NCBI GenBank assembly: GCA_942492635.1
Contig: CALOFP010000003.1
Coordinates: 310,001 to 374,000, forward strand
Source: CALOFP01 sp942492635
GTDB lineage: Bacteria > UBP6 > UBA1177 > CALOFP01
DNA length: 64,000 bases
Direction: 5' to 3'
Under the pieces are notes generated by a model. It made no database searches, was not told the origin of the DNA, and saw nothing but the letters and a program-made list of their open reading frames with translations. The translations under genes and the position numbers were made by a program. Below, piece by piece: positions 25,901 through 34,083 of the stretch. Within the stretch, counting starts at the first letter, position 1. Every line of letters starts with the position of its first letter.

Positions 25901-27055
25901 TTACTCCTCTACACGAGTGAATTTCCCGTTCTTGACGGTTACGATACTTATTGTTCTTCGGGCGTCGCCGAATGAGTCGATGGAAAAGGGGCCGAGAAGA
26001 CTTTCATACCTTTTTTCTGAAAGAATGGTTTTTTTAATAGAGGTGGAATCTCTTTTGTCCGATTTTTCAAAAGCGGAGATGATTACTTTTGCAGCATCGT
26101 ATCCGAATATGTTTACGAGGTTAAGCTCTTTTCCGAACCTGTCTCGAAAGTTTTTTGCAAATAATTTTGAGTCCCTGCCCGTTTCGTCGATAAAGTAGGG
26201 TGAGGGGAAAAGTGCGCCTTCGATGGAATCGCCGCCGTGTTGGATAATATCGGAAGTCATCGACCACTCTGAAGAGAGAAGGGTCAGGTCGATTTTTCTT
26301 TTCCTGATTTCCTGACAAAATCTTGCCGTGTCGACGGCGTTTCCGACGATCATCAGGGCGTCGGATGGGTTTTTAAGAAGAGATTCGATTGATCCATGGA
26401 AAAATTTTCGGAATTCGGGTCCGCTCTCGAAAGGATCTGCGATGAATAGAGTTCCGCCCAATTTTTCAAAGTTGGTCTTTACCTGCATAACGAAATTTTT
26501 CGAATAGGCACGATTTGCAAAATCGTATGTGGCTGAAATTTTTCTATATCCTTTCTTTACGTAGAGATATTCCGCAAAAAACGGGGCAGTGAGGAAATCG
26601 GGAGCGGAAACGCGCAGGTAAAAGTCGTCCATCCCGCTGAGATGATCGCTTGTCGCCGAAGGAGAGACCGCCAGAATTTCATTCTTGTTGAGATGGGGAA
26701 GGGCTTCAATGGAAGCTTGACTGATACAGGGCCCGATGAGAATCGATATTCCCTCCTTCTTAAAACTTTCGATGACTGCTCCGACATCTCCTGCTGCGTG
26801 GTGAGCTGCAATATCCTTTTGTACAAGCACCAGCTTTTTACCTTTTATGCCACCCTTGCGATTTACCTCTTCGATGGCGAAAATCACACCGTTTCTGGAT
26901 GCGATTGTGTAGTCGGAATTTCTTCCCGAGAGGAGACCGAAAAAGCCTATCTTGATAATTTTTTCCTCAGGGAAATACACCTTGACAACGACAACCGTAA
27001 TTGTGGCAGCGATTGTTGTCAGTAGGATAGCTGTTATAAGTCGCATTGTTTTCAT
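25901..27055 (-). CDS. periplasmic ligand-binding protein (type 1, LivJ-like), sensor partner of the kinase
   Basis: 384 residues. An N-terminal hydrophobic segment (about 5-26) could be an uncleaved anchor or a signal peptide. The rest fits the receptor-family ligand-binding region of branched-chain amino-acid binding proteins: KIGFFGLLSGRNSDYTIASRNG, AIEEVNRKGGIKGKKLVLVQKD, IGPCISQASIEALPHLNKN, NIFGYDAAKVIISAF. No ABC permease or ATPase gene follows. The next gene, three bases away, is a hybrid kinase, so it probably works in sensing, not uptake. A TAAGGA site precedes the ATG. Ligand unknown. Confidence 0.87.
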   Translation of the reverse strand: MKTMRLITAILLTTIAATITVVVVKVYFPEEKIIKIGFFGLLSGRNSDYTIASRNGVIFAIEEVNRKGGIKGKKLVLVQKDIAAHHAAGDVGAVIESFKKEGISILIGPCISQASIEALPHLNKNEILAVSPSATSDHLSGMDDFYLRVSAPDFLTAPFFAEYLYVKKGYRKISATYDFANRAYSKNFVMQVKTNFEKLGGTLFIADPFESGPEFRKFFHGSIESLLKNPSDALMIVGNAVDTARFCQEIRKRKIDLTLLSSEWSMTSDIIQHGGDSIEGALFPSPYFIDETGRDSKLFAKNFRDRFGKELNLVNIFGYDAAKVIISAFEKSDKRDSTSIKKTILSEKRYESLLGPFSIDSFGDARRTISIVTVKNGKFTRVEE

Positions 27056-27800
27056 ATTGATCCTTAAGTGATGTTTGCATATTAACCGCTTAAGTTTATC
27101 AAAAACAGAGCTGCAGCAGAAGAGGTGCGATGAAATTGATTACTTGAATTCTTTGTAAGATTGACTGCGCGACACTGAAGACGCCTTAGATTTAACTTAA
27201 AAATGTATGAAGCGAACGAAGTCTTGATGTGGATAGCTTGTCCGTGTGGTTGGTTAATAATAGTTTAAAATGACGGTTATTAACTAATCTAAAATTAGCT
27301 TATTTGGTTATGGAATGGATGGAATGCTCTTTTGTTGGGTTGTAGATGGTGGGTGTTCTGGCGGTGATGGTTAGTTTCAGGAATAGTTGAGAGTCGATGA
27401 TAAAATGAAATCGGCTGGTGTAGAGAGTAGATTTTCACATTTAAAAAGGAGCTGGAATCCTATTCCCGAGGTGTGAGAAGCGATTCATGAAATTCAGATG
27501 AATATATCTGTAGAATTGAAATTTTTGATTAGATTGATGATGGCGGCTGTGGTGAGATAAAATGATGCGAATTGAATTGTAGATGAGTGCTGATTTTATA
27601 TGGTTCTTTTGTTTCTTGATTATTCAAAGAAAAGTTTTTTATCTTTGATTGGGTGCTGAAATTTGACTTTGCCAACCTTTAGTTAACGGAACGAGTTAAA
27701 AAAAAGATTTTTTATTTGCTCATCAAAATCTCTTTTTGACAAATGCTTTTCAGAGGTGTAGATTGTCGGCGTTTAACTGTAATTTGACACGGGGGGCGTT
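27056..27800. other. 745-bp gene-free, C-poor stretch
   Basis: No open frame of note. Between about 27230 and 27610 the plus strand is rich in G and T and poor in C; in 27301-27420 I count 43 G and 8 C. G-runs such as GGGTTG, GGTGGG and GGCGG cluster at 27335-27375. The right end carries the promoter at 27736-27764. Confidence 0.6.
27736..27764 (+). promoter_or_regulatory. candidate promoter of the YCII gene
   Basis: TTGACA (27736-27741), exact 17-bp spacer, TAGATT (27759-27764; four of six), 36 bp before the ATG at 27801. Confidence 0.6.
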
Positions 27801-28085
27801 ATGTTTGTTGTTTTGATTGACTATAAGAAATCACTTGATGATGTTGATGAAAATCTTGAAGAGCATGTGGGATTCCTTAAAAAGTATTATGCTGAAGGAG
27901 TTTTCCTGGCGTCCGGAAGAAAGGTGCCGAGAAGCGGTGGAGTAATTCTTGCCCGGTGTGAATCATCCGAAAAACTTAGAGAAATCCTTAAGGAGGATCC
28001 GTTTTACAGGGAGAAAATTGCGGATTACGAAGTGACTGAATTTGTTCCCTCGATGACCTGTGAAGAGCTCTCTTCTCTTAAATAG
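27801..28085 (+). CDS. YCII-related domain protein
   Basis: 94 residues, a single dimeric alpha/beta domain of the YciI type. It shows VLIDYKKSLDDVDENLEEHVGFLKKYYAEG, with the His of the conserved EHVGFL segment, then FLASGRKVPRSGGVILA, a form close to the family's SGP..P..GG. The tail fits the DPF...I..Y.V.EF pattern (EDPFYREKIADYEVTEF). Members are small and often proposed to be enzymes, but reactions are known for few. GGGGGG lies four to ten bases before the ATG. Monocistronic. Confidence 0.88.
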   Translation: MFVVLIDYKKSLDDVDENLEEHVGFLKKYYAEGVFLASGRKVPRSGGVILARCESSEKLREILKEDPFYREKIADYEVTEFVPSMTCEELSSLK

Positions 28086-28330
28086 ACATCAGAGGAATGC
28101 ATAAGCGGGAAACGCAGTGACTTTCGAATGTAAAAAGATAGCGCTCGAAGGTGAGCAGGTTTTTAGTTGAAGAGTCCCTGAAATTCCAAAAATTTATTAC
28201 AAGACATGGCGTGGTTTTTTGTCCGGACGAGGGCGTAATTTATCATTTTATCAAATGAAAAGTGTCTTTAAAAAGTAATCCGACTGATTAATCCCAGAGA
28301 AAGCATCGATGAGTGAGAGTAAAAAAGAAT

Positions 28331-28406
28331 TGGAGCTACCAACCGGAATTGAACCGACGACCTGCTGATTACGAATCAGCTGCTCTACCGACTGAGCTAT
28401 GGTAGC
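28331..28406 (-). tRNA. tRNA-Thr (anticodon CGT)
   Basis: Minus-strand cloverleaf of 73 nt plus encoded CCA. Acceptor GCTACCA / TGGTAGC pairs perfectly; D arm GCTC...GAGC; anticodon stem GCTGA / TCAGC with loop TTCGTAA, so anticodon CGT (reads ACG); T arm GTCGG-TTCAATT-CCGGT; discriminator U; CCA at 28331-28333. It has a consensus promoter 13 bases upstream. Confidence 0.95.
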
Positions 28407-28419
28407 CCCAGCGAGGCCT

Positions 28420-28447
28420 ATTATACGAATCCCGAAGCCTGTGTCAA
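28420..28447 (-). promoter_or_regulatory. consensus promoter of tRNA-Thr
   Basis: Perfect TTGACA (28442-28447) and perfect TATAAT (28420-28425) with a 16-bp spacer, placing transcription start about 6 bases before the tRNA 5' end. Confidence 0.9.
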
Positions 28448-28719
28448 AAAACATTTTGAAAAGTTTATATCCGTTTGTATTAATTGAAAATTTGTGTTAC
28501 AATTATTAAGATCAGTGCGAAGACGGATCTTTCGCGAAATCGGCCACATGGATGTTTCGTTGGAAATCGAACCGCACTTTTCCGTAAAAAAATTCACAAC
28601 TTCTCGGATTCTTGCAGATTTCCCTGTTCGAACGGAGTTCGGTGAGCTTTTGCGCTTTAAAAAATTCCTGTTTCAGGTGATTATGGACGTGTGGTTCTGC
28701 TGAATAGTTGGAGGATCCC
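28448..28719. other. spacer between tRNA promoter and the flagellin-like gene
   Basis: A 69-codon open frame on the plus strand (28494-28703) has no ribosome site or recognisable sequence. I see no other element; the promoter for the flagellin-like gene is not obvious. Confidence 0.4.
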
Positions 28720-31299
28720 ATGTTCATAGAGAGAATAGGCGCTAACGTCTCGAATGTTTCCAGGATTCATGAAAAATTTCTCGAAAAGTCGGTAAGGCGG
28801 CTTTCCACCGGATACAGAGTCAACAGGTCCGACGACGATCCCGTTGGGATGTCGAGAAGGTTGAAGGACGAAACGTATCTCAGCTCGCTCCGGGAGTACG
28901 GCCGCTCTCTTACAGATAGGGTTTCTCTCGGGGAAATTGCGGATAACGGTCTGCGGGAGATCAATTCGGTTCTCAGTCGCATGAGGGATCTTTCAATATC
29001 CGCTCAGGATTCGGGAAAAACCCAGTCGGATCGATCCGAAATAAACGACGAGATGGATCTTCTGAAAACCGAAATCGACAAACTTCTCGAATCTACCGAG
29101 TTCAACACCAGAAGACTTCTCAACGGAACCCTTTCCGCTCTTCCATCCAGTTCCGACTCCGCTTTTGTGGATCCTGTTGTTCGGGGGGTGGGAAAAGACG
29201 GGACCTTTTCAGGATCGATTCGTTACGAACCTGAGAAAGAGGGTGCGAATCACGTCCTTACGACAAACATCTTCGAGGTCAAGACGGGACTTGAATCCAT
29301 AGCAAACGATGACTACAACGGAGACAAGGCAACGGCGACTGTGGCGGAGAACTACAACCTTTCCGGAACATTGATCTTCGATTTCGACGGCGAGACAATT
29401 TCCGTCGACCTTTCCGGAGCGGGAAGGGATACGGCGATAACCGAGCTGCAGAATGACGACAATCTTGTGAGTTATGTCAACATTTCATCCGGAGGTGCGG
29501 CGAATGAGATAGTCTTCACTTCACGTGAATATGGAACGGATTCAAATTCCTGGGACGTTTTCGCCTTTTCCACAGCTTCAAAAACCGATTTTACGGGAGG
29601 GACCGATTCCATTAACGGTATTACTCTTGTTGGAAATCCCTCCGGACTTCTCTCCGGAACAGGCTACACGGTCGGACTCGACGACGACATTACATCCGGA
29701 ACTGCGGAAAACAGCACAAACGCGCTGGCTCTTGCAAGATACAGATCGGCGGGATCCACCGATATTTCGGTCCTGACGGGTGCAATGACGGCACCGACCG
29801 GAGGAGGTTACGCCATGATCGAGGTGCTGGAGGATGCCACGATAAGCACAACTTCCGGCGATTTCGATATCCGTTACAGTTTTGACGGAGGGGACAACTG
29901 GAACAGTCACACTGTTGACGGATCCTTTTTCAGCGCGACAGGAGTCACCCTCACGGACGGCTTGACCTCGCTTGTCATCGGAAACACAGGCCTTACGGAA
30001 ATGACGGTTGAAACCGGTGACAAGTATCTCTTCGGACTTGAGGACAAGGATTTCGCCGATCCCGCCGCCACCCATCTGGAACTCAAGATGAATGCGCAGG
30101 TCGACAACGGCTACGGTGTTTCGGCCCAGAGCACCACAACCTACAGCTTCGATATCTCCTCAATCGAGAGTTCGACTCAGACTCTCGATGTCGTACAGCT
30201 CGATACGACAAACGGGGAGTGGGTTACAGGATCGGCCGATCTTCAGTTTTCGGCGGTGGTCACCGGCAAGACATTCACCGACGTTGTGGAGTACGATATC
30301 GACCAGTCGGGAGGAGTTGCCAACGGATTGACGCCTCTTTCAGCCGTCGGCACATTTTTTGACGACGACGGCAACTTCATTCTATCCGATTCGGGAAACC
30401 GGGTTACATTGGAGATAATGGACGGAACCAGCGTAGACGTGGATTTTGTTCCGACCGAAACCGTCGCCGATCTTGAGGGGAAGTTGAGAGATGCTGTAAA
30501 CTCACTCTTTTCAAATGTCTCCATGAACCGGGCTGCTGAGAGAAATCTTGTTTCATATGTTTCTGTCGCCGATGCGGATTCCACGGAGCGAAGCGCGGGA
30601 ACATTCATAATCCGTTCTCCTCTTCCCGGTGAGCAGGGACGGATTTTCATCCACGGCGGCACGACCGATCTCGATGCGGCGTTCGCCTTTTCCGATGTTC
30701 AGGCTCCCGACGGCGAACCGTTCAGCGCCGATGTGGATGGCGAGAAGTTGAATCTTTCCGGCGGAGAGATCCATCTTCCCGAAATGGGGCTCGATCTAGA
30801 TGTGGACGAACGTCTTCTGATTGAAGCGGGATGGAGCGGAAGGGAGCGCAACCTTCTCTTTTCGAGGCTTCCGGATAGGGATTTCAACATCGTGACGAAA
30901 GCCAATCCGCTGCGTTATGCATCATCAATAAGCGGAGGTGAGGATACCTATTCGATTCCCGATTTTTCAACAAAGGGGCTGGGCATCGAAAAGGTTGACC
31001 TCTCTTCGATTGAACTCTCCGAAAGGGCCCAGGAGCTTATAGATGGCGCCCTCAACAGGGTTCAGCTTTTTCTTGGAACAAGCGGAGGTGAGATAGAGCG
31101 CGCCTCTATTCGCGAAGAGTACGTATCCGGAGTCGAGGCGATTCGTGAAGCATCCATATCGAGACTGTACGGAACCGATACTGCAAGAGAGTATGCGGAA
31201 ATGACAAAGAGACTGATGCTTCAGGATGTGACAGCGACACTTCTGCAGAACGGTGTGAATTTTCAGGAATCCATCCTTTCGATTTTGACCGGTTCCTGA
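28720..31299 (+). CDS. giant flagellin-family (FliC/FlgL-like) protein with about 600-residue insert
   Basis: 859 residues; flagellins are usually 270-500. ATG at 28720 follows TTGGAGG. The N-terminus (about 1-140) has the flagellin D0/D1 pattern: coiled-coil helices with SVRRLSTGYRVNRSDDDPVGMS, LREINSVLSRMRDLSISAQDS and ESTEFNTRRLLNG. The C-terminus (about 765-859) has the matching helical half: GALNRVQLFLGTSGGEIERA and MLQDVTATLLQNGVNFQESILSIL. Between them is a Thr/Ser/Asp-rich beta-type region with no Cys, presumably surface-exposed on a filament. No chaperone (FliS) or other flagellar gene is nearby, so this is an orphan flagellin or hook-junction protein. FlgL and FliC cannot be told apart from these ends. 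Confidence 0.87.
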   Translation: MFIERIGANVSNVSRIHEKFLEKSVRRLSTGYRVNRSDDDPVGMSRRLKDETYLSSLREYGRSLTDRVSLGEIADNGLREINSVLSRMRDLSISAQDSGKTQSDRSEINDEMDLLKTEIDKLLESTEFNTRRLLNGTLSALPSSSDSAFVDPVVRGVGKDGTFSGSIRYEPEKEGANHVLTTNIFEVKTGLESIANDDYNGDKATATVAENYNLSGTLIFDFDGETISVDLSGAGRDTAITELQNDDNLVSYVNISSGGAANEIVFTSREYGTDSNSWDVFAFSTASKTDFTGGTDSINGITLVGNPSGLLSGTGYTVGLDDDITSGTAENSTNALALARYRSAGSTDISVLTGAMTAPTGGGYAMIEVLEDATISTTSGDFDIRYSFDGGDNWNSHTVDGSFFSATGVTLTDGLTSLVIGNTGLTEMTVETGDKYLFGLEDKDFADPAATHLELKMNAQVDNGYGVSAQSTTTYSFDISSIESSTQTLDVVQLDTTNGEWVTGSADLQFSAVVTGKTFTDVVEYDIDQSGGVANGLTPLSAVGTFFDDDGNFILSDSGNRVTLEIMDGTSVDVDFVPTETVADLEGKLRDAVNSLFSNVSMNRAAERNLVSYVSVADADSTERSAGTFIIRSPLPGEQGRIFIHGGTTDLDAAFAFSDVQAPDGEPFSADVDGEKLNLSGGEIHLPEMGLDLDVDERLLIEAGWSGRERNLLFSRLPDRDFNIVTKANPLRYASSISGGEDTYSIPDFSTKGLGIEKVDLSSIELSERAQELIDGALNRVQLFLGTSGGEIERASIREEYVSGVEAIREASISRLYGTDTAREYAEMTKRLMLQDVTATLLQNGVNFQESILSILTGS

Positions 31300-31503
31300 T
31301 TGATCCGAAAAAATCTGTTTTATAAAACTTACGTTCGAAAAATTACGACGAAATTCCGATCTTATCTCTAAAATCATCTTTAATGTTCCATTTCAGGATT
31401 TGATTGATGTTTGAAAAAGGCTGTGAATTCATGATTGTAAAATCAATCTTTGAACAATCGTGAGATCTTTTTCAGGTTGTTTGAAATTGTCCCTATTATT
31501 AAA

Positions 31504-31531
31504 TTGACAAGGCTCTGCGATTTGATACATT
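31504..31531 (+). promoter_or_regulatory. candidate promoter of the dehydrogenase-sirtuin operon
   Basis: Perfect TTGACA (31504-31509), 16-bp spacer, TACATT (31526-31531), 46 bp before the ATG at 31578. Confidence 0.55.
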
Positions 31532-31577
31532 ATCGATGTGAACCGTTCCGAATCGTTCTTAATATATGGAGGAAAAA

Positions 31578-32504
31578 ATGACAAAAAAGGTTCTTGTTGC
31601 TACCGAGAAACCCTTTGCTCCAGTTGCAGTGAAGGGAATAAAAGAGATAGTTGAAAATGCAGGTTACGAATTCAGGCTTCTTGAGAAGTACGCTGACAAG
31701 AGCGAGCTTCTTGAGGCTGTTGCAGATGTTAACGCAATCATAATAAGAAGTGATAAGGTTACTGCCGAGGTTATCGAGGCTGCCAATGAGCTCGAGATCG
31801 TTGTTCGTGCCGGTGCAGGTTACGACAATGTCGATCTCGCTGCAGCTACAGACAAGGGTGTTGTCGTTATGAACACTCCAGGTCAGAATTCCAACGCGGT
31901 TGCCGAGCTTGCTGTCGGAATGATGATATTCCTTGCACGTAACAACTACAACGGAAAGGCCGGACTTGAGCTGAGAGGTAAAAAGATCGGTATCCACGCT
32001 TACGGAAACGTAGGAAGATACGTTGCAAACATCGCAAAGGGATTCGGAATGGAAGTCTTCGCTTTCGATCCTTTCGTTGACAGGGCTGCAATCGAAGCCG
32101 ACGGTGTAAAACCTCTCGACACAGTTGAGGAGCTCTACTCCACATGTAACTACATCTCTCTTCACATTCCTGCAAACGACAAGACAAAGAAGAGCATAGG
32201 ATACGATCTTCTTTCCAGCATGCCGGAGAACGCCACTCTCGTTAACACCGCCCGCAAGGAGGTTATCAACGAAGAGGAGCTCGTCAAGGTTTTCGCCGAT
32301 CGCGAAGATTTCAACTACGTCTCCGATATCGCTCCCGATTGCGCAGACAGCATCAGGGGAATTTACGAAGGACGTTACTTCTTCACTCCAAAGAAGATGG
32401 GTGCTCAGACAATGGAAGCCAACGTCAATGCCGGTCTTGCAGCGGCAAACCAGATCGTCGGATACTTCGCGAAGGGTGACAAAACCTTCCAGGTCAACAA
32501 GTAG
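31578..32504 (+). CDS. serA: D-3-phosphoglycerate dehydrogenase-type 2-hydroxyacid dehydrogenase
   Basis: NAD-dependent oxidoreductase, 308 residues, most likely the first step of serine synthesis (3-phosphoglycerate to 3-phosphohydroxypyruvate). ATG at 31578 follows GGAGG; a Met four codons earlier sits on that site and is rejected. It keeps VVRAGAGYDNVDL, MNTPGQNSNAVAELA, the NAD loop GIHAYGNVGRYVA (GxGxxG-like with Tyr for Gly) and the catalytic Arg in VNTARKEVI. The usual catalytic His motif TPHxGAxT is TPKKMGAQT here. I recall that form from a recognised SerA subgroup, but this could not be checked. No ACT domain, so serine feedback is not expected. Followed after 15 bp by the sirtuin gene. 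Confidence 0.83.
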   Translation: MTKKVLVATEKPFAPVAVKGIKEIVENAGYEFRLLEKYADKSELLEAVADVNAIIIRSDKVTAEVIEAANELEIVVRAGAGYDNVDLAAATDKGVVVMNTPGQNSNAVAELAVGMMIFLARNNYNGKAGLELRGKKIGIHAYGNVGRYVANIAKGFGMEVFAFDPFVDRAAIEADGVKPLDTVEELYSTCNYISLHIPANDKTKKSIGYDLLSSMPENATLVNTARKEVINEEELVKVFADREDFNYVSDIAPDCADSIRGIYEGRYFFTPKKMGAQTMEANVNAGLAAANQIVGYFAKGDKTFQVNK

Positions 32505-32519
32505 TCACACTCTTTCAAT

Positions 32520-33236
32520 ATGAAAAATCGAATACTTATTCTGACAGGTGCCGGGCTCAGTGCGGAGTCCGGCATCCGCACATTCAGGGACAGCGACGGA
32601 CTATGGGAGGAGTACGACATCATGGAGGTCTGCTCCGCCGACGGATTCCGCAGGGACAGGGAAAAGGTTCTTAATTTCTACGACATGAGAAGAAAGGATC
32701 TCGAGACCAGGGAGCCCAACGATGCCCACAGGATGATTGCGGATATTAAAAAGCGCTATCCGGAAAATGTTTTTGTGGTGACCCAGAATGTGGATAACCT
32801 TCTGGAGAAGGCGGAGTGCCCCGATGTGATTCATCTTCACGGCACCCTCACCGATGGCCGCTGCGAAGATTGCGGTCTTGTTTTCCCCATAGGGTACGAA
32901 TCGACGAATGGGAAACTTTGTCCGGAATGCGGAAGCGATTCCATAAGGCACAACGTCGTGATGTTCCAGGAGCCTGTGCCCGAGTATGAAAAGCTCTACA
33001 GCATTATTTCCGAAACGGATCTTTTCGTGGTTATCGGAACATCGGGTCAGGTTATCGATGTGGGCGGAATCGCTCAATATTACAGATATTCCGTTCTCAA
33101 CAACAAATATCCGGAACCTTTCATAGACAACCGCTTTTCAATGGTGCTTCACGAATCGGCAACCGAGGCGCAGGATAGGCTGAAGGCCGTCATGGAGCGT
33201 TTCGTGGAAAATTACGAGTTCGAGCTCCCTCAGTAG
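32520..33236 (+). CDS. cobB: NAD-dependent protein deacylase, CobB-type sirtuin
   Basis: 238 residues, removes acyl groups from lysines using NAD. It shows GAGLSAESGIRTFRDSDGLWEEY, TQNVDNL, the catalytic His in IHLHGTL, and the zinc site CEDC...CPEC. NFYDMRR carries the Tyr-x-x-Arg pair that lets class III sirtuins (SIRT5, E. coli CobB) remove succinyl or malonyl groups, so desuccinylase activity is likely. The C-terminal third (NKYPEPFIDNRFSMVLHESA) departs from CobB. Its gene is 15 bp behind serA with no clear ribosome site. Pairing with a central-metabolism enzyme fits metabolic control, but that is inference. Confidence 0.92.
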   Translation: MKNRILILTGAGLSAESGIRTFRDSDGLWEEYDIMEVCSADGFRRDREKVLNFYDMRRKDLETREPNDAHRMIADIKKRYPENVFVVTQNVDNLLEKAECPDVIHLHGTLTDGRCEDCGLVFPIGYESTNGKLCPECGSDSIRHNVVMFQEPVPEYEKLYSIISETDLFVVIGTSGQVIDVGGIAQYYRYSVLNNKYPEPFIDNRFSMVLHESATEAQDRLKAVMERFVENYEFELPQ

Positions 33237-33842
33237 TTTTCAATCCGATCCGATCCGATCCGAAACATACGTCTTCTTTATGGAGCCATAAAGATGGTCT
33301 CCATCTGTATGGATTATTCTGTCGATTAACTCATTGATCGTTACAAAATCGATATGATCGATCAATCACTACTTCTTTTAAATTCTACAAAACCGTTTTG
33401 CCTATACCTGTTCTCCAGGCAACTGCAACTTAAAAGCAGATGGAAAAATTTATTGAAATGGTTCGGGAATGGGTACCGAGAAACCGTGTTGTAAAAAATT
33501 CAAACAGCATTAAACCGAATTTTAGGATACAGGTGATCTTTCTATTATCATCTGCTTCTGGCTGAAATGAAGGTGTGTTTGATTGTGAATGGGGGAGGAA
33601 AACAGGGAATATCGGCACTGTTGCCGGTTGTTTATCTTAATCTTGAATTGCAGCATAAGATGATTTGTTTGATGACGGTTTTTGTGTAAAGTCGTCATTT
33701 GAAAAAGTGTACGATCTACCTTTTCAAACTAATTGATATAGAAATGTTAAATTTTTTTTGAAAAAAATTATTTATGAGATAAACTAAGAGTGCATCAATG
33801 GTTAATTGTTTTGGTTACTGCATCTGTTTTTGGAGGAAAAGC
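33237..33842. other. 606-bp intergenic region with short tandem repeat and two small hairpins
   Basis: Directly after cobB lies TCCGA in four copies (about 33244-33263), then TTTATG-GAGC-CATAAA (33277-33292) and GATGG-TCT-CCATC (33293-33305) back to back. These may end the upstream transcript, though no T-run follows. The remainder is AT-rich. A 41-codon frame from an ATG near 33440 has no support. Confidence 0.45.
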
Positions 33843-34079
33843 ATGAGAGATTTTATTGAATTTATCGCGAAGAAGCTTGTCGACAACCCTGAAGAGGTGG
33901 AAGTTAACTACATTCAGGGTAAAAGCACGGCTATTATCGAGCTCAGGGTTGATCCGAGTGATGTCGGCAAAGTGATCGGAAAGAGTGGTAGAACAGCCAA
34001 CGCGCTTCGTACTCTTCTTTCCGCGGTTGCAAGCCGTCATAATCAAAAGATCGTACTTGAGATAATCGAAGAAAAGTAG
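33843..34079 (+). CDS. khpA: KH-domain RNA-binding protein KhpA
   Basis: 78 residues, one KH domain. ATG at 33843 has GGAGG six bases upstream; an upstream Met at 33798 is rejected. The GxxG loop is VIGKSGRTANALRTLL and the N-terminus MRDFIEFIAKKLVDNPEEVEV is typical. KhpA binds RNA broadly and in Gram-positives works with KhpB in cell-envelope control. Here it heads a row of envelope and DNA-maintenance genes instead of its common rpsP-rimM-trmD context. Confidence 0.93.
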   Translation: MRDFIEFIAKKLVDNPEEVEVNYIQGKSTAIIELRVDPSDVGKVIGKSGRTANALRTLLSAVASRHNQKIVLEIIEEK

Positions 34080-34083
34080 TTCC

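Noticed and set aside
28494..28703. 69-codon frame before the flagellin-like gene
   Set aside because: No ribosome site and no recognisable sequence; an opposite-strand frame of equal size exists.
33244..33263. TCCGA x4 as a functional repeat or protein-binding array
   Set aside because: Four copies of a 5-mer are too few; slippage is enough to explain it.
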